This document shows positions 12,101 through 19,400 of a stretch of DNA of 64,000 nucleotides, in pieces (position 1 is the first letter of the stretch; every line of letters starts with the position of its first letter). Both the position numbers and the translations under genes were made by a program. The notes beneath the pieces were generated by a model that was not told the DNA's origin, did not search any database, and saw only the letters and a list, made by a program, of their open reading frames with translations. The stretch comes from Caenorhabditis remanei (lineage: Eukaryota > Nematoda > Chromadorea > Rhabditida > Rhabditidae). Location of the stretch: positions 1,311,217 to 1,375,216 of the forward strand of contig NC_071330.1 in assembly GCF_010183535.1 (NCBI RefSeq), read 5' to 3'.

Positions 12101-13658
12101 ATTACTATTCAAACCGACACTTCCCAGTCAGATTATAACCGATTTTTATGATTTTTATACCAAATGACAGATCTAAAACGTTGCTACAATTTAGTTGTTG
12201 ACTACTTTTTTTAATACTGCTGCAAAAATGGTGAAAATCAACTTCAAAGTTTTTCTTAAGAAACCAAAGGAGAAAACTTCAGAACTATGTGAACCAAAGT
12301 TTGAAGTCTTTTTCAGTAACGTATCGTAATTTTTAATAAGAGTTAATTACATAGAAATCGTAGCAAATTTAAAGAGCTATATTTTCGTATAAAAATCTCA
12401 AAAATCCGTTCAAAACCAAGTGAGAACAATTGAATTGAACACATGTAACTTTTATATATGTGGTCGCAACTAGTAACCAATATGTGTCCCCTCGCTTCCT
12501 ATCCGTTCCCGTCGCCCTTATAGCTCAGTGGTAGAGCGTTGGTCTTGTAAACCAAAGGTCCGTAGTTCAATCCTGCGTGGGGGCAGATTCTCTTTTTTAT
12601 TTTTTTTTTAATTTAAATGGGTTCAATAGAGCACATTTGCATCATCATCACTCCCTTCTTACTATTTGATCCCTTCGGGGAACTCAAACCACGTGATTTC
12701 TAATTCTTTATCCCTTACCTATCTCTATCCCTTAACTTTTTTCTCGTCAAGATAACTAATGTTTTCTCTGTTTTCTTATAAGATGTAAAGGATTTTTTTC
12801 TCGTCTTGCTTAGCTGCTTCTTTTCGCCCCCCGCGGCTCCGCTTTTTCAAATATTTACCTTTGGCCCCCCAACACGAGGGGGATTTTGGCATTTTGCCAG
12901 ATATCTTGGAGAAGGATTCGGATGAAACATGTGATAATGGTTGTGGCCTAGGATTTTAATATGGCGGCCTAGAATCCCGAAATTGGAATTCTAGTCCTTG
13001 AAACCTATACGGGTGGCCTAGAATCTCAAGACTTGTTAATTTTGAGCGGTGACCTAGGATCCGACAACGGTGGCCTAGAAATCACAAAATGGTGGCCTAG
13101 GATCCGAATCGGGCGACTTAGACTTCAGGTATGGACTTGGCCTAGAAATTGAAGAGCGTGGCCTAGGATCTGGGTACAGTAACCTAGAGTCTGGTAGCCT
13201 AGAGTTTCAAAACCAGGGCTTCGGCCATGGGCAAAATTTTCTAAGGTGGCCTAGGATCCGACAACGTTGCCCTTTTTGAAAGTTTGAGGATTATGGAATG
13301 GTGACCTAAAATCCAAACTAGGCCGCCCCCCTGATCGCGCGGGAATTCAAAATTCCAATTTTCAAAAAAAAATATTTGTGTCAAACCCCCACCAAAACAT
13401 GAATTATCAAAAATGACGAAATTTTGAATTCTCATGTAGATTTACGCCGTAAATCGACACCTACCTCGAATCATTCACTACGATTTGGTCGCGCGGGAGT
13501 TCAAATTTTCAAATTTCAGTTTCCATTTACGCGCGTAAATCCACACTAATCTTGTTTTTTTTTTGTAGATCAAAACCATCACTCACCTTCAACGCCTCAT
13601 CCTGCGCCTGCCGCAAGTATTTCCACCCGGGATCCATCATAAAATCGATATTCGCCAT
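1..13658 (-). CDS. Muscle myosin heavy chain (class II), 5' 18 exons; 3' part beyond window
   Basis: Actin-based ATPase motor of thick filaments. Reading right to left, exons are 13658-13587, 11874-11602, 11331-11175, 9250-9132, 9081-9008, 8959-8874, 7984-7892, 7840-7737, 7571-7433, 6380-6262, 6213-6061, 6014-5844, 3992-3656, 2979-2859, 2140-1942, 1895-1818, 1767-1660 and 238-159. Frames join across every intron to give about 827 aa: N-terminal SH3-like region, P-loop [13 protein letters not shown], switch [10 protein letters not shown], switch II DIAGFE, a lysine-rich loop 2, reactive-thiol helix ([17 protein letters not shown]), converter and the start of the IQ/neck. The coiled-coil rod lies off the left edge. 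The residue after GFEIFD is R, where muscle myosins normally have F or Y. Introns carry tRNA-Thr genes and many foldback repeats. This is one of the nematode muscle paralogues (unc-54, myo-1, -2, -3, -5); the N-terminus does not look like UNC-54 or MYO-3 as I remember them, and I cannot choose the symbol. Confidence 0.95.
51..132. repeat. (CTGT)n microsatellite with CCGGATGTC words
   Basis: Simple tandem CTGT run in the intron after myosin exon 18. The same mixture of CTGTCTGT and CCGGATGTC words recurs in other introns (3005-3290, 3570-3650, 36270-36420, 36550-36790), in both orientations. Confidence 0.9.
575..1125. repeat. Foldback (inverted-repeat) element
   Basis: The left arm (about 680-900) and right arm (about 905-1125) are reverse complements across most of their length. 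For example, GAGACGCAGAGAAGCGAGAG near 697 pairs with CTCTCGCTTCTCTGCGTCTC near 1085. The centre folds on itself around 880-925. It lies in a myosin intron and has no coding capacity. Confidence 0.8.
1127..1465. repeat. Three ~140-bp direct repeats
   Basis: The phrase TGATTATA(C/T)TCATTCAAACCG, followed by a GCTGATTCCAAAT-like stretch and then a TTTCGTGGCGAGACCC-like stretch, appears three times (near 1134, 1276 and 1421). Sits in a myosin intron. Function not evident. Confidence 0.7.
2230..2800. repeat. Dispersed AT-rich repeat with TTTGCTACAA core
   Basis: Three irregular copies of a unit containing TTGTAGCAAATTTTAAGGGC followed by TATCTTTTGGTATAAAAAT. The same unit, in either orientation, recurs at 4040-4560, 6470-6560, 6800-6900, 10500-11020, 11890-12430, 14190-14280 and 26040-26330, mostly inside myosin introns and next to tRNA-Thr genes. 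Confidence 0.8.
4040..4570. repeat. Dispersed AT-rich repeat array (inverse orientation)
   Basis: Three copies of AGCCCTTAAAATTTGCTA with TTTTTATAATTTTTATACC upstream. It directly precedes the interrupted tRNA-Thr at 4671, so repeat and tRNA seem to travel together; the same neighbourhood is seen at 10500-11078 and 11890-12514. Confidence 0.75.
4671..5818 (+). pseudogene. tRNA-Thr(UGU) gene interrupted by a 1.07-kb inverted-repeat element
   Basis: Positions 4671-4683 are the first 13 nt of a tRNA-Thr (GCCCTTATAGCTC). The remaining nucleotides, from TCAGTGG through anticodon TGT to the discriminator A, lie at 5758-5818. Between them is the element 4684-5757. Removing the element and one copy of the duplicated TC gives a tRNA identical to the intact copies at 11078 and 12514, so the gene was broken by a single insertion at tRNA nucleotides 12-13, inside the A box. 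Confidence 0.9.
4684..5757. mobile_element. Non-autonomous TIR element inserted in tRNA-Thr (element 1)
   Basis: Both ends carry a perfect inverted terminal repeat of about 26 bp starting CACAGGTAAAGCGCGATGGA. The dinucleotide TC is repeated on both sides. Subterminal regions are dense in GGATCCAT and its palindromic relatives plus GATCGCGCG blocks (4700-4890 and 5620-5740). Interior arms are inverted (TTTTCTCCGTTTTCC near 4975 against GGAGAAAAG near 5440). The centre is a hairpin with stem TCTTTTCGGAACGAC at about 5173 and GTCGTTCCGAAAAGA at about 5240. No long ORF, so presumably mobilised in trans. Related to the element at 9360-10418. Confidence 0.85.
6960..7432. repeat. CTACAGTA interspersed array
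   Basis: About twenty copies of (A)CTACAGTA(C/T)CC with irregular 12-25-nt spacers in the intron between myosin exons 9 and 10, running up to the exon 9 donor. A degraded partial copy is found at 14345-14510. Confidence 0.85.
8018..8160. repeat. Degenerate MITE of the GAGAGCTTTCAGAAAAGTATA family
   Basis: Contains GAGCTTTCAGAAAAGTATAATC and the inner phrase GCGCCTTTAAACTGTGATTTTCGTGG. Better preserved copies of the same family are at 8626-8808 and 11358-11548. Confidence 0.55.
8191..8511. repeat. Foldback element with GGCCGGGCC arms
   Basis: Bounded by CAGACTTGCAA and TTGCAAGTCTG. The arms consist of GGCCGGGCCG repeats around an AT-rich middle. Related GGCCGGGCC blocks ending in TTGCAAGTCTG or CGTAACTCG are at 60550-60628 and around 36805-37170. 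Confidence 0.75.
8626..8808. repeat. Palindromic MITE
   Basis: Outer arms CAGCTCGTCGAGAGCTTTC and the matching GAAAGCTCTCG-type right end. The inner part carries the shared phrase TAACCCGAGTTTAAAGGCGC. A sister copy lies at 11358-11548, both in myosin introns; the same inner phrase also occurs at 3478-3520. Confidence 0.7.
9295..10427 (-). pseudogene. tRNA-Thr(UGU) gene interrupted by a 1.06-kb inverted-repeat element
   Basis: On the minus strand the tRNA body (A box through discriminator) is 9359-9295 and the 5' seven acceptor nucleotides are at 10427-10421, separated by the element 9360-10418 and a duplicated TA. Excision with one TA restores a tRNA identical to the intact copies. Insertion is at tRNA nucleotides 8-9, four bases from the site used by element 1. 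The gene lies in the intron just upstream of myosin exon 4. Confidence 0.9.
9360..10418. mobile_element. Non-autonomous TIR element inserted in tRNA-Thr (element 2)
   Basis: Termini CACAGGTGAACCGCTGGG and its exact complement at the right end, with target duplication TA. It shares with element 1 the CACAGGT ends, the interior GCGTGTTGTTTA..GTAAATCGA block (9587 here, 4919 in element 1), a TTTTCTCCGTTT inner arm, and a central hairpin at the same place (stem TTTACTTCGGTATGAT near 9832 pairing with GTCATACCGAAGTAAAG near 9897). Subterminal repeats are CATATG/GTTCC words rather than GGATCCAT. No ORF of note. Confidence 0.85.
11078..11149 (+). tRNA. tRNA-Thr(UGU)
   Basis: 72 nt. Acceptor GCCCTTA pairs with TGGGGGC (G-U pairs allowed), D-arm GCTCAGTGGTAGAGC, anticodon loop CTTGTAA with anticodon TGT, and T-loop TTCAATC closed by a CGTAG/CTGCG stem with one G-U pair. 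A T-run follows. It lies in the myosin intron between exons 3 and 4, on the strand opposite to myosin. Upstream sequence matches that of the copy at 12514. Confidence 0.95.
11358..11548. repeat. Palindromic MITE
   Basis: GAGAGCTTTCAGAAAAGTAT at the left pairs with ATACTTTTCTGAAAGCTCTC at the right; the flanks GATTCAG and CTGAATC extend the symmetry. The middle holds TAACCCGAGTTTAAAGGCGC. It lies in the intron between myosin exons 2 and 3. Confidence 0.85.
12514..12585 (+). tRNA. tRNA-Thr(UGU)
   Basis: Identical in sequence to the tRNA at 11078. It lies in myosin intron 1, antisense to the host gene. The 60 bp upstream (GTAACCAATATGTGTCC and a C/T-rich stretch ending CCCGTCG) are shared with 11078, pointing to duplication of a unit larger than the tRNA. 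Confidence 0.95.
12890..13310. repeat. GTGGCCTAGGATC interspersed repeat, copy 1
   Basis: About a dozen irregularly spaced GGCCTAG(G/A)ATC words following ATTTTGCCAGATATCTTGGA. A second copy (17220-17640) with the same order of words is the core of an inverted-repeat element in the F-box gene. This copy lies in myosin intron 1 without clear terminal repeats. Confidence 0.8.
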
Positions 13659-14130
13659 GGCGCGAACTTTTGTAGATCACAACTTTTTTTTTCGAATCAG
13701 TTGTAAAAAATTGATAAAACAGTACACAAAGGAGATAAGCAACGTTAAAAAAAAGTTTTATCAATGGGTGGCCGAATCCAAGGCGGCGGTTGATCGGGTG
13801 GTGCGCGGGAGCTCAGAGAGAGAGAGAGCTCTCACTCTCTTGACGGAGCAAAGGGGGGGGATACTACACAATGTATTCGGAAGAGATGACATAAGAGACA
13901 GAGAGACTGTACTACTACTACTACGGAGGAGACAGGGAGAGGGAAAGTACTTGAGAATGTTTAAGCGAGAGAGGAGGGAGATGCCATGTTTCTGGTGGAA
14001 TCGGGATGGATAAAGATATATATTGTTTTTATGAAAATAATTTGTTTGGCTTTTAGATATGGATGCAGAACAGACTTTAGCGGAAGGCAGAATAAAAAAT
14101 TCCCCTATTGCAGAACGTCCCCGGTTTCTT
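13659..14130. promoter_or_regulatory. Probable myosin 5' flank
   Basis: Region immediately upstream of the myosin start codon. Contains a GAGAGAGAGAGAGCTCTC block near 13818 and G/A-rich stretches. No splice acceptor close to the ATG and no clear TATA box were recognised; the regulatory role is inferred only from position. Confidence 0.35.
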
Positions 14131-14695
14131 CGCATTTTGATCGGAAGAGTCACGTCAATGATAGTTTAGGTTTTTATGTGGAGCGCAGTTGCAACCGTAG
14201 TTTTTGAACTAAATTTTTTGAAAATTATACCGAAAGATAGCCCTTGAAATTCTCTACAAAATACATATCTATAAAATTTTATTTTGAAAATTAATTTTTC
14301 AAAGGGAAATAAGGCTCCAAAGTTTTGAAAAAAATATAGCCTGCCTGTATCCACTCCAACTACAGTACCCCTGCGATGGCTACAGAACCCCTTCCAAACT
14401 ACAGTACCCCATTTTATAACTACAGTACCCTAAATTACTACAGTATCCTCTCAACCACAACTACATTACCTTTCTATGACTACAGTAGGCCCTTAATAAC
14501 TTGCCTACAGTACAGAGGAGTGGGGCATTACTGATGTGAGTTCTGAAAATAGGCTAAAATGGGATTTTTGGATTCAGCGTGCTTAAAAACCCTCGTAGGT
14601 CAAATTTCAACAAAACCCGCTCATTTTAAACGCGAAAAAATGACGGGGACTAGTTTTTCACTTTCGAAATTTCTAGGCCATCAAAATTCGGAGCT
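14130..14695. repeat. Rearranged partial copy of myosin introns and an exon 8 fragment
   Basis: 14130-14510 runs in the same orientation as 6765-7140 of the intron between exons 9 and 10, including the CTACAGTA words. 14513-14695 is an inverted copy of 7590-7757, which spans the end of exon 8 (ACAGAGGAGTGGGGCATTAC), its donor and the following intron. The join shares ACAG. It is not coding by itself. Confidence 0.8.
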
Positions 14696-15364
14696 GACCG
14701 GAAATTATTTTCGGTTTTTAGGTGGTTTTCGAAAAATTATATGACGAAAAGTTTTGGGTAGTCTTCGAAAGAAACATTCGAAAAATTTTGGAAATTTCTA
14801 TTGAAAGTTTCAAAAATGAACCAATTTTTCGATTTTTCCTTAACTTTTTCTAATTTTGTACTCAAAAAATACTCGTTTTCGTACAAATTCAAGATTTTTG
14901 ACTCAGACAAACTTAACTTTTTCAGACAGTTTTCTTGAAATTATGTAGTTTTTTGAATTGTTCAGGTTTTTGGTCAAAAATGCTCGAATTGATTTTTCGA
15001 ATTGTTCGGTACGAAGTTTTCGAAAGAATGAAGTTTTTAGAAAAACTTTTCGGAATGGGACAGACACACAGACAGACAAGATAAGGTTGAAAACGAAAAC
15101 ATATAACAAGATTATGGAACAACTGTAAATTCAATGGAAGTAATTTAAAAGTTCACATGAGCATCGGTGGGGAATTTGAAATATTCCGACAGATTTGAGA
15201 GCTGTCAGTATTTTCAGAATTTCAACAGAGCAATTTTTCCTGGTCTGATGCACAAGTTCTTTCAGATGTCTTTCTTAGAATTAGATTTTTTGTTTTGGGC
15301 CGAATACTTTGTCCCCGGTGGGAGACAGTCAGCCACCGGGGAAAATGAACGTATACTCAGGTAT

Positions 15365-15490
15365 TTTTTCGCACTTTGCCCACGAAATGGGCAGCATGGC
15401 CGTGAGAAAAGGGCCGCGGCGCCTGCCCTACGCCGGCACTCGTGCCGATTTTGAGGGCCACATGGCCCATTTCGTGGACAAAGTGCCGAG
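15365..15490. repeat. GC-rich inverted repeat
   Basis: GCACTTTGCCCACGAAATGG at the left pairs with CCATTTCGTGGACAAAGTGC at the right, enclosing GGGCCGCGGCGCC-rich sequence. Related GGGCCA(C/T)(A/G)TGGCCC words recur near 16190-16240. Confidence 0.7.
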
Positions 15491-15732
15491 ATTTGGTACA
15501 ACGACCGGCATTCCTCTCCTTTCGCTCCTTACCATTTAGCACTATAATTAACCAGATTACACATTTTTGTATTTTTCTACTATTTATTCATCAAAATTAA
15601 ACACAAAATAGTAATTTCAGTAATAATGGGGAGTAATAAGATAAAATAAACTCGAATTTGTCAAACTTTAAAATGGGGAATAGGAATACAGGAGAAGAAT
15701 GTAATTTTTAGTAAAAGTTACAAATATACAAA

Positions 15733-15961
15733 TTAAAACGAAAAATCTAAAGAAAATGCGAAAATTAACAGAGACGAGCAGTGGAGTAGCCGAAGCGCAT
15801 AGTTGATGATGATGCTCGTATTGTTGAACTCATTTCTCGTTAAGCTGAAATTTGTCAAAAATTGAAAGAAAAAAAGAAAAAAAGAAAATAGTAGCGTCTT
15901 ACCTGTTTGATCGACGAATTTGTATAGATTCTCTATTATCTTCTGTATGAATAAATAACAT
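15733..15961 (-). CDS. Possible small two-exon gene, 56 aa, unknown
   Basis: ATG at 15961, exon 15961-15903 ending in a strong GTAAGA donor, then an AATTTCAG acceptor and exon 15844-15733 ending TAA, in frame throughout. A minus-strand AATAAA near 15585 could be its poly(A) signal. The second half is hydrophobic. The family is not recognised. An overlapping frame of the second exon would encode a different 22-residue peptide, so the frame is uncertain. It could equally be the 3' end of a larger gene or chance. Confidence 0.25.
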
Positions 15962-16473
15962 AAAATAGAAGAACAAAAGAATTGAAAAAGAAACGAAATA
16001 AATTAGAAAAATCGTGGTGAAAAATCAGCGTGTGCTGTAGAGCGCGATTTCTCAACTTGTGTCCGCTTCGTGCCAATGTGGTGCCCAACCGGTACCAAAC
16101 AGGTGCCCAACTCGTGCCCACATTCAACCAGCCTCTCCTTTCGGCAACCAACTCTCCAGCTTATGCCCAACCCGCGCCAAACTAGTGCCCACTGGGCCAT
16201 GTGGCCCTTTTTGTGGGCAATTTGCCCTATTCAATGGCCACATGACCCTTTTAACCTTTTCACTGCGCAACCTTCGCCAAAAATAACTGAGTACGGACCT
16301 GTTTTCTCTCTTCCACTACGGTTAGGTCATTTGTATTTACCCTCATTACGTGGCCTCTTTGTCTGTGCAGACGTCTCTCTCCTCGATCGAGTCCTTTTTT
16401 GCAGTAGGCACCCCTTTCCTTCAACATCTCTCCCAATTATTGATTTGTTCCTATTTCTTTTCTGTATTTTATC

Positions 16474-19400
16474 ATGCAGATTTTGTTCGATCCGAAATTT
16501 TTGATAAGAAAAGAATTCAAGTTTAAAAAGCTTCCAATTATTGTCAGAATGTTGATAATACAACTAATGGATCCAGCTGAACGGTAAATTTGATTTTTCG
16601 AGATCTAATTAGTATAACTAATTACCTCATTTAGATTTGTACTGAGTTTCACTTCAAAACGAATGGAAATTGAATTGATGTTGGCTAGACGTCAATCATA
16701 TGAGCCCGTGATCAATTTTCATGATGGATACTCATTGTTTGAACTGGAGGAAGATAACTCGCTGGAAATCAGGTGTAGTGGAGAAGAATTCAAAATTGGG
16801 GAGATGAGGTCAGTGGTGTAATGGGCCCATAATCCAAGGGTACATCGAAAAAGGGTACATCTATGAAAAATTTGATCATAGGGTACATTGAATCAGAGGG
16901 TACAGGGAATCTTAGGGTACATCGAGGAGCTATGATCATGGGGTACATCCATGGGGTTATCATAGGGTACATCGAGTCAGAATTTTCATAACATTTCTGA
17001 AGTCTCACAGGATTCATCAAATTTTGAGAAAAGACTTACAGACGTAGTTCGAGGAATATATTACTGCTGTTTTCAAAGGGAGGACATAATAAGATTTAGC
17101 ATTTAAGAAGATGCTTGAATCAATAATAGAAACTCCAACATGATCATCTTGCAAATGGTTATTAGAGTAATTTATATGTATATCATCCTTCTCAAAAGAG
17201 CAGTAATATGTTCCTCGAAAAATGGCATTTTGCCAGATATCTTGGAGAAGGATTCGGATGAAACATGTGATAATGGTTGTGGCCCAGAAATCCCAAAATG
17301 GTGGCCTAGGATCCCGAAATTGGAGGTCTAGTTCTTGAAACCTATAAGGGTGGCCTAGAATCTCAAGACTTGTTAATTTTGAGCGGTGACCTAGAATCCG
17401 ACAACGATGACCTAGAAACACAAAATGGTGGCCTAGGATCCGAATCGGGCGACCTAGACTTCAGTTATGGACATGGCCTAGGAATTGAAGAGCGTGGCCT
17501 AGATTTTCAGATTGATGGTGGCCTAGGATCCGACAACGTTGACCTAGAGTTTCAAAACCAAGGCTTCGGTCATGGCCAAAATCCGGCAACTTGCCCTTTT
17601 TTGAAAGTTTGAGGATTATGGAATGGTGGCCTAAGATTCTAACTCAAACTTTTTTGTCGATTTACTTCAGAAATTGATAAAAACTGTGAGACTTCTGAAA
17701 TTTTATAAAAATTTTGACTAGATGTACCCTATGATAACCCCATGGATGTACCCCATGATCATCGGTTCTCGATGTACCCTAAGATTCACTGTACCCTTCG
17801 ATTCAATGTACCCTTGGATTATGGGCCGTGGTAATGTTTTTCTTCTGAAGCGTATACGTTCTCTCCTTTTCAGAATATACACCAAACATGGAACAATTGT
17901 CGAGAACAGTGTCGAAGCATTTCATCGTCTTCAGAACACTACGAGATGCACGAAAATTCATTTTATTCTGCATGTTGCACGAATCGAGCTATCATTTCTC
18001 GAGGAGCTATTCTCAAACTTTGAATTACAGAGCTGGTGCAAACTCTCGTTGGCTGGAAGGGAGATTGAGGCGGAAAGTGTGAATTTTGTTTTGAATACGC
18101 CGATTTTCGATAAGCATTTCTGGTTTTTGAATGCTGATATGCCAGTGGATTTCAGACATGTTAATGTGAGTTTCAACAACCGAATAACCAATTAAATTAG
18201 CTAATTGCAGGCATTCAAATTCCGAAGCAATGACTATGAAGACGCTAGGTGGGTTCGGATGGAGGATTTGATGGAAATGGAAAATGTTGAAAATGTGTCA
18301 TTGAACAGGACAAGATTCGCTTCGAATGACATTCAAAACTACATAACCCACTGGATAAATAGTGAAAACGATTTGTTTGAATATATGAAAATAGGAACTG
18401 AGAGAGACATTGAATTGGGTGGAGTGTTGGATGACTTGGTGGTATTGGAACATGTCAACGAACCGGGTTCTATATTCTTTGTGTAAGTTTTTTTAAAAGA
18501 TGATATTTATTTACAGTAGTCTGGGACACTCTCTAACAAGTTACGTATCGAAAAACAGGGTTCTCCCTCAAATCGTTCCATTTCAGTGAAAAATAATACG
18601 ATTTTTGAGCTGCTAATTTAAAATGACTATAACTCTCTAGGAAGTGCCCCGTACAAAGAAGTTGTCAACTACAAAAATGAAGCTCCAGATATGATCTACA
18701 CAATCTTTACTAATAATATTCAACAGATCCGTTTGTGTATTTGTTTGTTGCCAGCCATAACTCCCTTCGTAGTGGGCCGAGTTTTATGAAACCTGGATAG
18801 ATGTATTGAAAATGTGTCTTAGTTGATGCCCGAACTTTTCGTTTTTCGAAAAAGTTGATTTTGACGTCTTCTGGAGACAATGACGATTTCAACAGTAAAT
18901 AGCGTTGATTAGGGTGTGTCCCGACAGGGTGGTAGAAAGCTCAAAACATCAAGCTAATACTACTGTCTCGCTGTTTCTTGACTGCATTCTCGAAAGCGGC
19001 GAGCCGCGCCGTGTATGGTGTAGCGGTCTACGCAGATGACTTTTACGCATGGAGTAGTGAGTTCGTTCCCGCCAGGTCAGAAATGTTTTTGGTTTTTTGT
19101 TTTGATAAGAACATGGACAGCCAGTATACGAAAGTTAAAATATCTTTGTTATTGTCGAGATTTAGTGGGACAAAAAAGTTACAGGGGTTATATTAATTTG
19201 ACACTGTCCACACCGCTACCGGAGTTGAGCGAAATGCGGTTTTTGAAATGGCGGAAAGCGGAATAAAAAAACTTTGGGCCAAAAGCCGAAGGCGGAAGGC
19301 GGAATCTCACAAACACCGAGTCAGAAACTGATGGCAGTTTACAGAATGATTTTTGTCCGCAACGTCATGAGGAAATCAAAACTTAAAAAAACATACTTCA

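Noticed and set aside
13552..14013. 153-codon plus-strand open frame
   Set aside because: Overlaps myosin exon 1 antisense and continues through low-complexity GAGA sequence; no splice or family support.
15167..15545. Several 60-95-codon open frames on both strands
   Set aside because: They fall on a GC-rich inverted repeat, which gives matching open frames on both strands without coding signal.
16070..16504. 144-codon plus-strand open frame before the F-box gene
   Set aside because: Runs through GTGCCCAAC-type repeats and ends out of frame with the F-box exon, whose own ATG at 16474 is preceded by an in-frame stop.
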